DNA of 64,000 nt from Pseudomonas sp. GD04019 (GCF_029837695.1 NZ_JAOEEA010000003.1:1-64000), one strand, 5' to 3'. Positions 44,266 through 56,497 are shown, numbered from the stretch's first letter. Notes: generated by a model not told the origin, from the letters alone. Numbers and translations: made by a program.

Positions 44266-45498
44266 ATGCAGATCTACAAGGTTGGCGGCGCCGTGCGCGA
44301 CCGCCTGCTCGGCCGCGACGTCAGCGACACCGACTGGGTGGTGGTGGGTGCCACCGCCGAGGCCATGCAGGCCCAGGGCTTTCGCCCGGTGGGCGCCGAT
44401 TTTCCGGTGTTCCTCCACCCGCAGACTGGTGAGGAATACGCCCTCGCCCGCACCGAGCGCAAATCCGGCCAGGGTTACGGCGGCTTCACCTTCCACGCCA
44501 GCCCGGACGTCACCCTCGAAGAAGACCTGACCCGCCGCGACCTGACCATCAACGCCATGGCCGAGGACGATGACGGCCAGGTGATCGACCCCTACGGCGG
44601 CCTGCAGGATCTCGAAGACCGCCTGTTGCGTCATGTCTCCCCGGCCTTCGCCGAGGACCCGCTGCGGGTACTGCGCGTGGCTCGCTTCGCCGCCCGCTAT
44701 GCACCGCTGGGCTTCCGCGTGGCCGACGAGACCCAGGCGCTGATGCGCCGGCTGGCCGAGTCCGGCGAGCTCAAGGCGCTGACGCCCGAGCGCAGCTGGA
44801 AGGAAATCTCCCGCGCCTTGATGGAGCCGCGGCCGGACGTGTTCATCCAAGTGCTGCGCGACTGCGGCGCGCTGGTCGAGCTGCTGCCGGAGGTCGACGC
44901 GCTGTTCGGCGTGCCGCAGCCCGAGGCCCATCATCCGGAAGTGGATACCGGCGTGCATTGCCTGATGGTGCTGCAGCAATGCGCCAAGCACGAACAGCCG
45001 CTGACCGTGCGCTGGGCCTGCCTGCTGCATGACCTGGGCAAGGGCCGTACCCCGCAGGAGGAGTGGCCGCGACATATCGCCCATGAGCATCGCGGCCTCA
45101 AGCTGATCGCCGCGGTAAACCGACGCTGCAAGGTGCCCAAGGACTGCGCCGAGCTGGCCCTGCTGGTCGGCGAGTACCACACCCATGGCCACCGCGCCCT
45201 GGAGCTGCGCGCCAACACCCTGCTGGAGCTGCTGCAAAGCTTCGACGTTTATCGCCGACCGCAGCGCTTCGAGGAGTTCCTCGCCGCCTGCGAGATGGAC
45301 GCCCGCGGACGCCTGGGCCTGGAGCAGCGCGACTATCCGCAATCCGCCTACCTGCGTGGCGCCATGCGGGCCGCCCGCGCGGTGGCGGTGCAGCCGCTGG
45401 TGGAACGAGGCTTCAAGGGGGCGGAACTGGGTGAGGCGCTCAAGGGCGAGCGCCTGAAGGCGCTCAAGGCCTACAAGGCAAGCACGCAGCCAACGTAG
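44266..45498 (+). CDS. cca: Multifunctional CCA tRNA nucleotidyltransferase
   Basis: Adds and repairs the 3' CCA of tRNA; class II enzyme. 410 residues from ATG 44266, with GGAGGAA 8-14 bases upstream. The catalytic carboxylates are Asp21 and Asp23 in [20 protein letters not shown]. '[10 protein letters not shown]' and '[11 protein letters not shown]' follow. A C-terminal HD domain ('HCLMVLQQ', '[11 protein letters not shown]') gives the phosphohydrolase activity of the multifunctional form. A REP-type inverted repeat lies directly at its stop. Confidence 0.96.
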   Translation: MQIYKVGGAVRDRLLGRDVSDTDWVVVGATAEAMQAQGFRPVGADFPVFLHPQTGEEYALARTERKSGQGYGGFTFHASPDVTLEEDLTRRDLTINAMAEDDDGQVIDPYGGLQDLEDRLLRHVSPAFAEDPLRVLRVARFAARYAPLGFRVADETQALMRRLAESGELKALTPERSWKEISRALMEPRPDVFIQVLRDCGALVELLPEVDALFGVPQPEAHHPEVDTGVHCLMVLQQCAKHEQPLTVRWACLLHDLGKGRTPQEEWPRHIAHEHRGLKLIAAVNRRCKVPKDCAELALLVGEYHTHGHRALELRANTLLELLQSFDVYRRPQRFEEFLAACEMDARGRLGLEQRDYPQSAYLRGAMRAARAVAVQPLVERGFKGAELGEALKGERLKALKAYKASTQPT

Positions 45499-45579
45499 GA
45501 GCGAGCTCTGCTCGCGAAGCTCTCGCGCTGTCGAGCTGTCGCGTGCGCGAGCAGATGACTAGGCGCCCCTCGCTCCTAC
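45495..45579. repeat. Pseudomonas REP-type inverted repeat between cca and folK
   Basis: Perfect 11-bp outer arms GTAGGAGCGAG (45495-45505) and CTCGCTCCTAC (45569-45579), with internal GCTCTGCTCGCGA and GCGCGAGCAGA segments. The TAGGAGCGAGC core is the commonest REP type in Pseudomonas. It overlaps both the cca and folK stop codons and probably terminates the two convergent transcripts. Confidence 0.82.
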
Positions 45580-46109
45580 ACGGGCGCCGGGTAAGCCTGC
45601 AACAACTCCGCAGGCGTCAGCTCAACGCCGCGCCACCGGAAGGACACCGGCCACAGCTGCTGGTCGATCTGCGCTTCGCCCCACAACTCGACCAGCGGCC
45701 TGCCGATCACGGGGTGGATTTCCTGCGGTGCCAGCAGGGCAAGCGGCCAGAGTACGAAGGCGTTCTTCAGGATTTCCGCCCGCGGCAACACCAGGCCGTC
45801 GAAGTTACCCGCCAGGCCGTCATACAGCAGTACGTCGATGTCCAGCGGCAGGCCCTTGCGCTCGGGGGCGTAGCGGCCGTTGTCGGCCTCGATGAACTTG
45901 AGCCGGCGATCCAGCTCGTGCAGCGGCAAGTCGGTGTGCGCACTGACCACCAGGTTGTAGAAGTTGCCGCTCTTGATCCCCACCGGGCGGCTCTCGAACA
46001 CCGGCGAGCAGCGCAGCTCGCCGAGCAGCGCGCCCAGGGCATCGAGTCCGGCCGTCAGCAGGCGCTCGCGATCGATATTGCTGCCGAGCCCCAGAAAGAC
46101 TTGAGTCAT
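45576..46109 (-). CDS. folK: 2-amino-4-hydroxy-6-hydroxymethyldihydropteridine pyrophosphokinase
   Basis: HPPK of the folate pathway. 177 residues beginning [18 protein letters not shown]. The signature '[20 protein letters not shown]' with the Mg-binding Asp pair is intact (R-x-x-x-x-x-P-L-D-I-D). It is somewhat divergent from the short E. coli form but of similar length. The ATG overlaps the folB stop by four bases, so two consecutive folate enzymes are translationally coupled. Confidence 0.92.
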   Translation of the reverse strand: MTQVFLGLGSNIDRERLLTAGLDALGALLGELRCSPVFESRPVGIKSGNFYNLVVSAHTDLPLHELDRRLKFIEADNGRYAPERKGLPLDIDVLLYDGLAGNFDGLVLPRAEILKNAFVLWPLALLAPQEIHPVIGRPLVELWGEAQIDQQLWPVSFRWRGVELTPAELLQAYPAPV

Positions 46110-46459
46110 ACGCGATTACGCTCGATTTCCACACCCACTGCGCGAGCGGCCGGGTTGGCACCGGGCTTGGTCACCTTGAGGCGCAGCCAGGGCGCGCCGA
46201 ACTGCGCCAACAGGCTCTCGGCCAGGCGCTCGGCGAAGGTCTCCACCAGCTCGAACTGGGCGGCGCCGGCGAATGCCTGCACATGCTGATTGACCGCGGC
46301 GTAGTCGAGGGCCTTGCTCAGGTCGTCAGTGGCGGCGGCCGGGCGAATATCCCAGGCGAACGTCAGGTCCAGCAGCAGGCATTGGCGAATGCCGCGCTCC
46401 CAGTCGTAGGCCCCGATCAGGGTGTCGACTTCCAGACCTTCGATGAAAACCTTGTCCAA
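46106..46459 (-). CDS. folB: Dihydroneopterin aldolase
   Basis: 117 residues; makes 6-hydroxymethyl-dihydropterin for FolK. No ATG fits: homologues start [13 protein letters not shown], and here that position is TTG (46459), with GGAG seven bases upstream, so I infer a TTG start; the open frame reaches further to 46477. Catalytic residues sit in '[17 protein letters not shown]' and '[12 protein letters not shown]'. It is divergent from plsY, with 75 bp between. Confidence 0.9.
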   Translation of the reverse strand: MDKVFIEGLEVDTLIGAYDWERGIRQCLLLDLTFAWDIRPAAATDDLSKALDYAAVNQHVQAFAGAAQFELVETFAERLAESLLAQFGAPWLRLKVTKPGANPAARAVGVEIERNRV

Positions 46460-46534
46460 ACCTCGTCTCCGCTGCACGACAAGACCCTTGTCCCGCCGCT
46501 AGAATCGGGGCTCTCTCGCCCCGGAATGGATACC

Positions 46535-47104
46535 ATGCTCTGGCTGCTGGCACTGCTCGCCTATCTGCTCGGCTCGCTGTCCTTCGCCATCCTGCTCAGC
46601 CGCCTGAGCGGCGGGCCGGACCCTCGCGCCAGCGGCTCGGGCAACCCCGGCGCCACCAACATGCTACGGGTGGCCGGCAAGAAACTGGCCGTACTCACGC
46701 TGCTCGGCGATCTGCTCAAGGGCCTGCTGCCGGTGCTGGTCGCCTACCTGCTCGGCCTCGACATCCAGCAACAGGCCTGGGTCGGCCTGGCTGCCGTGGT
46801 CGGCCACCTCTACCCGCTGTACTTCCGCTTCAAGGGCGGCAAGGGTGTCGCCACCGCCGCCGGCATGCTGCTTGGCCTGTATCCGCCGGCGGCCCTGCTG
46901 GCCCTCGCCGCCTGGGCGCTGACCTTCTATCTCACCCGCACCAGCTCGCTGGCCTCGCTGATCGCCACGCCGCTGATCCTGCCACTGCTGGCCTGGCAGC
47001 AACCGGCAGCGCTGCTCCCCATGTGCGTACTGACCGGGCTGATCGTCTGGCGCCATCGCGGCAATCTACGCGACCTGCTGGCCGGACGCGAACGGCATTT
47101 CTAA
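46535..47104 (+). CDS. plsY: Acyl-phosphate glycerol-3-phosphate acyltransferase
   Basis: Inner-membrane enzyme making lysophosphatidic acid from acyl-phosphate. 189 residues from ATG 46535; ATG 46526 would add three. The three PlsY motifs are visible: '[18 protein letters not shown]' (motif 1), '[20 protein letters not shown]' (motif 2) and '[14 protein letters not shown]' (motif 3). Five or so hydrophobic helices. It is divergent from folB and convergent with tsaD. Confidence 0.95.
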   Translation: MLWLLALLAYLLGSLSFAILLSRLSGGPDPRASGSGNPGATNMLRVAGKKLAVLTLLGDLLKGLLPVLVAYLLGLDIQQQAWVGLAAVVGHLYPLYFRFKGGKGVATAAGMLLGLYPPAALLALAAWALTFYLTRTSSLASLIATPLILPLLAWQQPAALLPMCVLTGLIVWRHRGNLRDLLAGRERHF

Positions 47105-47123
47105 TAGCGGGCCTGAGCCCGGC

Positions 47124-48149
47124 TCATATGGCCGGCAGCTGCTCCATCGGCCAGCGTGCCTGCACCTTAATCTCCGGCCCCTCGTGCTGGCCGGCCAGCA
47201 GACGCTGGCAGCCGGCGTAGGCGATCATTGCGCCATTGTCGGTGCAGAAGCGCGGACGGGCGTAGAACACCTTGCCCTTGAGCCCGGCCAGCATGTTTTC
47301 CAGAGACTTGCGCAGCGCCTGGTTGGCACTCACACCGCCGGCAATCACCAGGCTGTTGAGCCCGGTCTGCTTGAGCGCGCGCTTGCACTTGATGGTCAGG
47401 GTATCGACTACCGCCTCCTGGAATGCCAGGGACACATCGGCGCGGGTCTGCTCGCTGGCATCGCCGGCGTCGCGGCACTGCTGCCAGGTGTTGAGGGTGA
47501 AGGTCTTCAGGCCGCTGAAACTGAAATCCAGGCCGGGCCTGTCGGTCATCGGCCGCGGGAAGGTGAAACGCCCCGGCGTACCGCTTGCCGCCAGACGGGC
47601 GATTTCCGGGCCGCCAGGATAATTCAGGCCCATCAGCTTGGCGGTCTTGTCGAAGGCCTCGCCGGCGGCGTCGTCCACCGACTCGCCAAGCAGTTGATAA
47701 CGGCCGATGCCGTCGACCCGCACCAGCTGGGTATGCCCCCCGGAAACGAGCAAGGCGACGAACGGAAATGCTGGCGGCTGCTCTTCCAGCATCGGCGCCA
47801 GCAGATGACCTTCCATATGGTGCACGCCCACCGCCGGAATGCCCCAGGCGAACGCCAGGGCCTGGGCGCAGGAGGCACCGACCAGCAGCGCCCCGACCAG
47901 GCCGGGGCCGGAGGTATAGGCGATGGCCTCGATCTGCACGGCCTCGACGCCCGCCTCGCCCAGTACCTGGCGAATCAGCGGCAGCATGCGCTTGACGTGG
48001 TCGCGCGAAGCCAGCTCCGGCACCACGCCGCCATAGACGCGATGCAGGTCGATCTGGCTGAACAGCGCATCGGCCAGCAGACCGCGCTCGCTGTCGTAGA
48101 GGGCGACGCCGGTTTCGTCGCAGGAGGTTTCCAGTCCCAGCACTAGCAT
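47124..48149 (-). CDS. tsaD: tRNA threonylcarbamoyladenosine synthesis protein TsaD
   Basis: Transfers threonylcarbamoyl to A37 of ANN-decoding tRNAs, working with TsaB, TsaC and TsaE. 341 residues with the metal-binding His111 and His115 ([10 protein letters not shown]), N-terminal '[16 protein letters not shown]' and C-terminal '[10 protein letters not shown]'. It is divergent from rpsU, the classical gammaproteobacterial arrangement at the head of the macromolecular-synthesis operon. Confidence 0.97.
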   Translation of the reverse strand: MLVLGLETSCDETGVALYDSERGLLADALFSQIDLHRVYGGVVPELASRDHVKRMLPLIRQVLGEAGVEAVQIEAIAYTSGPGLVGALLVGASCAQALAFAWGIPAVGVHHMEGHLLAPMLEEQPPAFPFVALLVSGGHTQLVRVDGIGRYQLLGESVDDAAGEAFDKTAKLMGLNYPGGPEIARLAASGTPGRFTFPRPMTDRPGLDFSFSGLKTFTLNTWQQCRDAGDASEQTRADVSLAFQEAVVDTLTIKCKRALKQTGLNSLVIAGGVSANQALRKSLENMLAGLKGKVFYARPRFCTDNGAMIAYAGCQRLLAGQHEGPEIKVQARWPMEQLPAI

Positions 48150-48239
48150 GGGTTCGAACCTTCAAAACTGGGCTAAATAAGGAGGCGCGCATGATAATCG
48201 CCGCCCCCGGCACCGGCCAGCGCTTTTCGATCAGAGGCT

Positions 48240-48268
48240 TTGCATTCCCCGGCGCGAGGCGTTAATAT
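48240..48268 (+). promoter_or_regulatory. Candidate sigma-70 promoter for rpsU-dnaG-rpoD
   Basis: TTGCAT (48240-48245), a 17-bp spacer and TAATAT (48263-48268), 84 bp before the rpsU ATG. Spacing is ideal and both boxes are one or two mismatches from consensus. It lies in the tsaD-rpsU divergent gap. Confidence 0.6.
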
Positions 48269-48352
48269 CCGCAACCCTTGAAAACCGACGTATTCCCGTG
48301 CCCTAGCCGGATCGCGTCGTCCATTCGGTAAAACAGTGAAGGTACGACCTGG

Positions 48353-48568
48353 ATGCCAGCCGTCAAAGTTAAAGAGAACGAACCCTTCGACGTAGCTCTG
48401 CGTCGTTTCAAGCGCTCCTGCGAGAAAGCCGGTGTCCTGGCCGAAGTGCGTAGCCGCGAGTTCTACGAAAAGCCCACCACCGAGCGCAAGCGCAAAGCCG
48501 CTGCCGCCGTTAAGCGCCACGCCAAGAAAGTGCAGCGCGAGCAGCGTCGCCGCGAGCGTCTGTACTGA
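48353..48568 (+). CDS. rpsU: 30S ribosomal protein bS21
   Basis: 71 residues, starting [21 protein letters not shown]; highly basic C-terminus '[13 protein letters not shown]'. First gene of the rpsU-dnaG-rpoD operon that links translation, replication priming and transcription initiation. A hairpin follows at 48598-48628 and may set the higher level of S21 relative to DnaG. Confidence 0.98.
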   Translation: MPAVKVKENEPFDVALRRFKRSCEKAGVLAEVRSREFYEKPTTERKRKAAAAVKRHAKKVQREQRRRERLY

Positions 48569-48597
48569 GTTATCAGTCGCGCCGCTAAGCTTCCGCA

Positions 48598-48628
48598 ATG
48601 CCCGGCTTCTGCCGGGCTTTGCATTTTC
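48598..48628 (+). terminator. Hairpin terminator/attenuator after rpsU
   Basis: GCCCGGC, loop TTCT, GCCGGGC, then TTTGCATTTT. The interrupted T-tract suggests a leaky terminator, consistent with read-through to dnaG. Confidence 0.7.
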
Positions 48629-48736
48629 AGGCTGCAGTTCGCCCCAAGCTCCATCGACTCCGCTTCGCCGCCCGGCGAATGACCGGAGTTTTTTCGTTTA
48701 TGCTCCCGCCTTCGGCAACCGCACGCTGACGACCCC

Positions 48737-50737
48737 ATGGCCGGCCTGATCCCACAATCCTTCATCGATGACCTGCTCAACCGCACCGACATTGTCGAGG
48801 TGGTGAGCTCGCGCATCCAGCTGAAGAAGACCGGCAAGAACTACTCGGCCTGCTGCCCCTTCCACAAGGAGAAGACCCCCTCCTTCAGCGTCAGCCCGGA
48901 CAAGCAGTTCTACTACTGCTTCGGCTGCGGCGCCGGCGGCAATGCCCTCGGCTTCGTCATGGACCACGATAGCCTGGACTTCCTCCAGGCCGTCGAGGAC
49001 CTGGCCAAGCGTGCCGGCATGGATATCCCGCGCGAGGAAGGCGGCCGCGGCCGCACGCCGCGCCAGCCCACCGACTCACCGCTCTACCCGCTGTTGACCG
49101 CCGCCGCCGCCTATTACCGCCAAGCTCTGAAGAGCCACCCGACGCGCAAATCGGCGGTGGAATACCTCAAGGGCCGCGGCCTGACCGGCGAGATCGCCCG
49201 CGACTTCGGCCTCGGCTTCGCCCCGCCCGGCTGGGACAACCTGCTCAAGCACCTGGGTGGCGACAGCCTGCAGCAGAAGGCGATGATCGACGCCGGCCTG
49301 CTGATCGAGAACGCCGAGAGCGGCAAGCGCTACGACCGCTTCCGCGACCGGGTGATGTTCCCCATCCGCGACAGCCGCGGACGCATCATCGCCTTCGGCG
49401 GCCGCGTGCTGGGTGACGACAAGCCGAAATACCTGAACTCCCCGGAGACCCCGGTATTCCACAAGGGCCAGGAGCTCTACGGCCTGTACGAGGCGCGCAA
49501 AAGCAATCGCGACCTCGACGAGATCATGGTGGTCGAGGGCTACATGGACGTCATCGCCCTGGCCCAGCAAGGCCTGCGCAACGCGGTGGCGACCCTCGGC
49601 ACCGCGACCAGCGAGGAGCACCTCAAGCGCCTGTTCCGCCTGGTGCCCAGCGTGCTGTTCTGTTTCGACGGCGACGGCGCCGGGCGCAAGGCCGCCTGGC
49701 GCGCCCTGGAGGCCACCCTGCCCAACCTGCAGGACGGCCGCCGCGCGCGCTTCCTGTTCCTGCCCGAGGGCGAGGACCCGGATACTTTGGTGCGCAGCGA
49801 AGGCACCGACGCCTTCCGCGCGCGTATCAACCAGCACGCCCAGCCGCTGGCCGACTACTTCTTCCAGCAGCTGTCCGAGGAAGCCGATCCGCGCTCACTG
49901 GAAGGCAAGGCGCATCTGGTCACCCTGGCCGCACCACTGATCGACAAGATTCCAGGAAACCACCTGCGCGCCCTGATGCGCCAGCGCCTGAGCGAGATCA
50001 CCGGCCTCTCGGGCGAGATGCTCAGCCAGGTCGCCCAGAGCGCACCAGCCACGCCCGCCACCTCAGCCAGCCACGAACCGGCGGCAGACTACGGCCACTA
50101 CTACGACGCCCAGCCGGATTACGGCGATATCGCCGACTACGCCAACCATATCGAGCCACCGGCCGAAGCCTACGAACAGAAGAAGCCCTGGAAGAAGGGC
50201 GAAGGCAAGGCCTGGAAGAAGGATGGCGAGTGGAAAAAAGGCGGTGACTGGAAGAAGGGCTCGCGCGATAACGCACCGCCGCGCAAGCCTGTACACGTCG
50301 AATCGCCCACCCTGACCGCCCTGCGCACCTTACTGCATCACCCGCAATTGGCGCAGAAGGTCGGGGATGTCAGCCACTTCTCCGACGAAGACGACACCTA
50401 CGCCCAGCTGCTGGCGGCCTTGGTCGGTGCCGTGCAGAAGAGCCCGAAGCTACGTTCGCTGCAGCTGATCGCCCGCTGGCACGGCACCGAGCAAGGCCGT
50501 CTACTGCGCGCCCTGGCGGAGAAGGAGTGGCTGATCGAGGGCGAAAATCTTGAAAAGCAGTTCTTCGACACCATTACTACACTTGCCAACGGCCAGTTGA
50601 AAAAACGCCGCGACCAGCTCCTCCAGAGCGTCAGGCACAAAAGCCCCAGCGAACTGAGCGATGAAGAGAAAGCCCTGCTACGAGAGCAGTTCAGCCACAC
50701 ATCATCGCCCGACAGCAAGACCCCAACTGGCGCCTGA
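48737..50737 (+). CDS. dnaG: DNA primase
   Basis: 666-residue primase. The zinc-binding CHC2 domain has Cys40, His43, Cys61 and Cys64. The RNA-polymerase/TOPRIM core includes 'VVEGYMDVIALAQQGLRNAV' and 'CFDGDGAGRKAAWRAL'. The C-terminal about 140 residues form the DnaB-interacting domain. Between core and C-terminal domain (about 481-513) is a low-complexity run of Trp-Lys-Lys-Gly repeats (KPWKKGEGKAWKK..., GEWKKGGDWKKG), which is longer and more repetitive than I expect for this linker. Followed by rpoD after 67 bp. Confidence 0.96.
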   Translation: MAGLIPQSFIDDLLNRTDIVEVVSSRIQLKKTGKNYSACCPFHKEKTPSFSVSPDKQFYYCFGCGAGGNALGFVMDHDSLDFLQAVEDLAKRAGMDIPREEGGRGRTPRQPTDSPLYPLLTAAAAYYRQALKSHPTRKSAVEYLKGRGLTGEIARDFGLGFAPPGWDNLLKHLGGDSLQQKAMIDAGLLIENAESGKRYDRFRDRVMFPIRDSRGRIIAFGGRVLGDDKPKYLNSPETPVFHKGQELYGLYEARKSNRDLDEIMVVEGYMDVIALAQQGLRNAVATLGTATSEEHLKRLFRLVPSVLFCFDGDGAGRKAAWRALEATLPNLQDGRRARFLFLPEGEDPDTLVRSEGTDAFRARINQHAQPLADYFFQQLSEEADPRSLEGKAHLVTLAAPLIDKIPGNHLRALMRQRLSEITGLSGEMLSQVAQSAPATPATSASHEPAADYGHYYDAQPDYGDIADYANHIEPPAEAYEQKKPWKKGEGKAWKKDGEWKKGGDWKKGSRDNAPPRKPVHVESPTLTALRTLLHHPQLAQKVGDVSHFSDEDDTYAQLLAALVGAVQKSPKLRSLQLIARWHGTEQGRLLRALAEKEWLIEGENLEKQFFDTITTLANGQLKKRRDQLLQSVRHKSPSELSDEEKALLREQFSHTSSPDSKTPTGA

Positions 50738-50804
50738 CCCGTCAAATCAGGTATAATCCTCGGCTTATTTTCAGCCCGCCAAGACCTTCAGTGGATAGGG
50801 TGTT

Positions 50805-52649
<1,845 letters not shown>

Positions 52650-52652
52650 TGA

Positions 52653-52683
52653 CAAAAACCCCGGCGAATGCCGGGTTTTTTGT
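52653..52683 (+). terminator. Terminator of the rpsU-dnaG-rpoD operon
   Basis: AAAAACC then CCGGC, loop GAAT, GCCGG, then GTTTTTTGTTT. It lies 4 bp after the rpoD stop. Confidence 0.88.
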
Positions 52684-52745
52684 TTATGCCGGCAGACACG
52701 CCCAGCTACACTGGAACCATCTGCAGCGTTTCCGGAACCGCCCGC

Positions 52746-55700
52746 ATGTCGCGTCCGCTGGCCATTCTCCTGTCGTGTCTGGCGTTCTGGGCGGCCCCGG
52801 CGATCGCTCTGACCCTCAGCCCGGAGGAACAGGCCTGGCTGGCCGAGCATCCGCAGCTGCGTCTGGGCATCGACGCCTCCTGGCCCCCCTTCGAATTCCG
52901 CGACGAACAGGGCCGTTACAGCGGCCTCAGTGCCAGTTATGTCGAGCTGATCGAGAAGCGCCTGAAGGTGCGCGTGCTGCCGGTGGAGCCGCGCAGCTGG
53001 AGCGAAGTGCTGGCCGGCGCCAGGAACGGTGAACTGGACCTGCTGCCCGGCATCATGTCCACCCCCGAACGCCAGCGCGATCTGGTCTTCACCCGCCCCT
53101 ACCTCGACTTCCCCATCGTCATCCTGGCCCACAGCAGCGGGCCGCAACCCCGCCGGCTCGAGCAGCTGTACGGCCTGAAGATCGCCGTGGTGCAGGACTA
53201 TGCGCCCCACGAGCTGCTGCGCAGCCGTCATCCCGACCTCAACCTGCTGCCACTGCCCAGCGTCAATGCCGCCCTGCAGGCGCTGGCCACCGGCCAGGCC
53301 GACGCGATGATCGGCGACCTCGCCTCGAGCGTCTGGAGCCTTCGCCAGCTCAAGCTGGAAGGCCTGCTGGTGAGCGGTGAAACGCCCTATCGCTACCAGT
53401 TGGCCATGGCCGCGCCCCACGGCCACAGCCCCCTGATTGGCATGCTCGACAAGGTCTTCGCCGAACTAACGCCAGAAGAAATCGCCGCCCTGCAAGAGCC
53501 GTGGGTCGGCGGCGTGCTGGACGAGCGCGACGCCTGGCAGCGCACCCTGCTGCTGTACGGCGTGCCGGCGCTGCTGCTGGCCCTGCTGGTGCTGGCCATG
53601 GTGCTGCGCATCAACCAGCGCCTGCGCCAGGAAATGCGCGGGCGCAAGGAGCTGGAAGAACGCTTGCGCGACAGCGAGCAGCATTACCGCGGCCTGGTCG
53701 AGAGCCTCAACGCGGTGGCCTGGCAGATGCGCATGGAAGATCTGCGCTTCACCTATGTCTCGCCGCATGCCGAGAAGCTGCTCGGCCATCCCCTATCGGA
53801 CTGGCTGGAACCCGGCTTCTGGCAACGCGCCCTGCATCCGGACGATGCCGCCCGAGCCCAGCAGTACTGCCTGTCGGAAAGCCAGGCGGGCCGCGATCAT
53901 AGCCTGGACTACCGGATGCTGGCGGCCGACGGCAGCACCGTGTGGATTCGCGACATAGTCACCCTGATCCCCAGCAGCGACGGCACGCTAATGCGCGGCC
54001 TGATGATCGATATCAGCGCGGCCAAGCGAGTCGAGGAGGCTCAGCGCCTGTCGGAAGAAAAATTCGAGCTGGTGTTCCACAACTGCCCGGACATCCTGGT
54101 CATCGCGCGGCGCCTGGATGGCGTGCTGCTGACGGTCAACCGCACCTTCGAACAACAACTGGGCATCAGCGCCCAGGAAGCCATCGGCAAGACCGCCACC
54201 GAACTGGAAATCTGGGGCATGCCAAGCATCGGCCCGATGTTGCTCGACCGCCTGCAGCAGAAGGTCCTGAACAATATCGAAATGCCCTTCCGCCGACGCA
54301 GCGGCGAGCAGTTCACCGGCCTGATCTCCGCCCAGCACATCGAGATGGACGGCCAGCCGGCCCTGGTGATAGCGGTACGCGACATCACCGAAGTAAAACG
54401 CACCCAGCAGCAGCTGCGCCTATCCGAAGAGAAATTCGCCAAGGCCTTCCATGCCTCCCCGGACGGCCTGCTGATCACCCGCGTATGTGACGGCATGATC
54501 GTCGAGGCCAACGACGGATTCTTCCGCATCACCGGCCACGACAGCCACCAGGCGATCGGCCACACCACCCTGGAAATCGGCCTGTGGGCCGACCCGCAGG
54601 ACCGCGACAGCATGATCGAGCAGATCCGCGCCAACGGCTCGATCAACGATTTCCGCGCGTGGATCAACACCAGCAGCGGTCAGCGCCGCCTGGGCGACCT
54701 GGCCGTGCAGCCGATCATGATCGAGGGCGAGCCGTGCATGCTAACCATCGCCCGCGACATCACCGAGCGCGAGCAAATGCAGGAGCGCCTGCACCAGGCC
54801 GCCACCGTGTTCGAGAGCACGGCAGAGGGCGTGATGATCACCGACCTCGATCAGCGCATCACCGCCGTCAATCGCGCCTTCACCACCATCACCGGCTACA
54901 GCGAGGCCGAGGCCTTGGGCCAGAGCCCGCGCCTGCTGGCGTCGGGCAAGCACGACAGCGCCTTCTACGCCGCCATGTGGCACCAACTGGCCGCCGAAGG
55001 CCACTGGCAGGGCGAGATCTGGAACCGGCGCAAGAACGGCGAGCTGTATCCGGAATGGCTGACCATCAGCGCGGTGCGCGACCAGAGCGGGCTGATCACC
55101 CACTTCGTCGGCGTGTTCGCCGACATCAGCTCGCTCAAGCATGCCCAGGCCCGCCTGGACTACCAGGCCCACCACGACCCGCTCACCGGCCTGCCTAACC
55201 GCATGCTGTTCGAGAGCCGCCTGGACAACGCGCTGAACGAAGCACGCACCGACCACAGCCGCGGCGCCGTGCTGTTCCTCGACCTGGACCGCTTCAAGCA
55301 CATCAACGACAGCCTCGGCCACCCGGTCGGCGACCTGCTGCTCAAGAGCATCGCCCAGCGCCTGCGCGAGCAGTTGCGCGATGTCGACACGGTAGCGCGC
55401 CTGGGCGGCGACGAGTTCATCGTGCTGCTGCCCGGCCTGCATCAGCCCCGCGACGCCGAGCGGGTGGCGACCAAGCTGCTGACCTGCTTCAACGCGCCCT
55501 TCCAGGCCGACGGCCACGAATTCTTCATCAGCTCCAGCATCGGTATCAGCCTCTTCCCCGAGGACGGCAACGACGTCGCCACCCTGGTGAAGAACGCCGA
55601 CGCAGCCATGTACAGCTCCAAGGCCAAGGGCCGCAACCGCATCGAGTTCTACACCCGCAACCTGACCTTCCAGGCCACCGAGCGCATGACCCTGGAGCTG

Positions 55701-56480
55701 GAGCTGCGCCGCGCCATCGAGCGCAACGAACTGACCCTGCACTACCAGCCCAAGCTGTGCCTGCACAGCGGGCAACTGGTCGGCGCCGAGGCGCTGATCC
55801 GCTGGAACCACCCGGTGTTCGGCGAGATTCCGCCGGATCGTTTCATCCCGCTGGCCGAAGACAACGGCATGATCCTGCAGCTCGGCGATTGGGTGCTGCA
55901 GGAGGCCTGCCGGCAGATGCGCGAATGGCAGGACAGTCACGCGCCCTTCGGCCCGCTGTCGGTCAACCTGTCCGGAAGTCAATTACGCCAGACGCAACTG
56001 GTCGAGCGCATCGCCGGCACCCTCAGCGACTTCGGCCTAGCGGCCGCCAGCCTGCAACTGGAGATCACCGAGAGCTTCATCATGACCCAGGCCGAGGAAG
56101 CGCTGCTGATCCTGCATGAACTGAAGAAACTCGGCTTGCAGCTGGCCATCGACGACTTCGGCACCGGCTACTCCTCGCTCAGCTACCTCAAGCGCCTGCC
56201 GCTGGATATCCTGAAGATCGACAAGTCCTTCGTTCGCGGCCTGCCCGGCGACCCGGACGACGCCGCCATCACCCGCGCCATCATCGCCCTGGGCCGCAGC
56301 CTGCAGATGACGGTGATCGCCGAGGGCGTGGAAACCAAGGCCCAGGAGATCTTCCTCGCCAGCGAGGGCTGCGAACAGATCCAGGGCTACGTGATCAGCC
56401 GCCCGCTTTCCGCCGCGTCCTTCGCCGCCAATTTCCTCGGCCCATTGCCGATTGGCAGCGCGGAAAAGGCGCCGGTATAA
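52746..56480 (+). CDS. rmcA: RmcA-like multi-PAS GGDEF/EAL c-di-GMP protein
   Basis: 1244 residues from ATG 52746 (MSRPLAILLSCLAFWAAPAIA, a signal peptide). Order: periplasmic SBP_bac_3 domain (about 25-255), transmembrane helix (about 265-292), PAS domains beginning near 311, 437, 561 and 685, GGDEF domain with intact GGDEF near 885, and EAL domain with intact EALIRW near 1014 and 'DDFGTGYSSLSYLKRLPLDI'. Architecture, size and position beside rpoD match P. aeruginosa RmcA, a redox-responsive phosphodiesterase affecting biofilm matrix. Both catalytic domains look competent from their signature motifs. The promoter of the following tRNA gene lies inside its last codons. Confidence 0.94.
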   Translation: MSRPLAILLSCLAFWAAPAIALTLSPEEQAWLAEHPQLRLGIDASWPPFEFRDEQGRYSGLSASYVELIEKRLKVRVLPVEPRSWSEVLAGARNGELDLLPGIMSTPERQRDLVFTRPYLDFPIVILAHSSGPQPRRLEQLYGLKIAVVQDYAPHELLRSRHPDLNLLPLPSVNAALQALATGQADAMIGDLASSVWSLRQLKLEGLLVSGETPYRYQLAMAAPHGHSPLIGMLDKVFAELTPEEIAALQEPWVGGVLDERDAWQRTLLLYGVPALLLALLVLAMVLRINQRLRQEMRGRKELEERLRDSEQHYRGLVESLNAVAWQMRMEDLRFTYVSPHAEKLLGHPLSDWLEPGFWQRALHPDDAARAQQYCLSESQAGRDHSLDYRMLAADGSTVWIRDIVTLIPSSDGTLMRGLMIDISAAKRVEEAQRLSEEKFELVFHNCPDILVIARRLDGVLLTVNRTFEQQLGISAQEAIGKTATELEIWGMPSIGPMLLDRLQQKVLNNIEMPFRRRSGEQFTGLISAQHIEMDGQPALVIAVRDITEVKRTQQQLRLSEEKFAKAFHASPDGLLITRVCDGMIVEANDGFFRITGHDSHQAIGHTTLEIGLWADPQDRDSMIEQIRANGSINDFRAWINTSSGQRRLGDLAVQPIMIEGEPCMLTIARDITEREQMQERLHQAATVFESTAEGVMITDLDQRITAVNRAFTTITGYSEAEALGQSPRLLASGKHDSAFYAAMWHQLAAEGHWQGEIWNRRKNGELYPEWLTISAVRDQSGLITHFVGVFADISSLKHAQARLDYQAHHDPLTGLPNRMLFESRLDNALNEARTDHSRGAVLFLDLDRFKHINDSLGHPVGDLLLKSIAQRLREQLRDVDTVARLGGDEFIVLLPGLHQPRDAERVATKLLTCFNAPFQADGHEFFISSSIGISLFPEDGNDVATLVKNADAAMYSSKAKGRNRIEFYTRNLTFQATERMTLELELRRAIERNELTLHYQPKLCLHSGQLVGAEALIRWNHPVFGEIPPDRFIPLAEDNGMILQLGDWVLQEACRQMREWQDSHAPFGPLSVNLSGSQLRQTQLVERIAGTLSDFGLAAASLQLEITESFIMTQAEEALLILHELKKLGLQLAIDDFGTGYSSLSYLKRLPLDILKIDKSFVRGLPGDPDDAAITRAIIALGRSLQMTVIAEGVETKAQEIFLASEGCEQIQGYVISRPLSAASFAANFLGPLPIGSAEKAPV

Positions 56481-56481
56481 T
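56452..56481 (+). promoter_or_regulatory. Promoter of the tRNA-Ile2 gene, inside the rmcA 3' end
   Basis: TTGGCA (56452-56457), 18-bp spacer, TATAAT (56476-56481). The -10 box overlaps the rmcA stop codon, and the tRNA begins 16 bp further on. Confidence 0.75.
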
Positions 56482-56497
56482 CCGCCGCTCCTTCTGA

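Noticed and set aside
50752-50757. TATAAT in the dnaG-rpoD gap as a separate rpoD promoter
   Set aside because: No acceptable -35 hexamer lies 16-18 bp upstream (the position reads GGCGCC), so a promoter is not supported by sequence alone.
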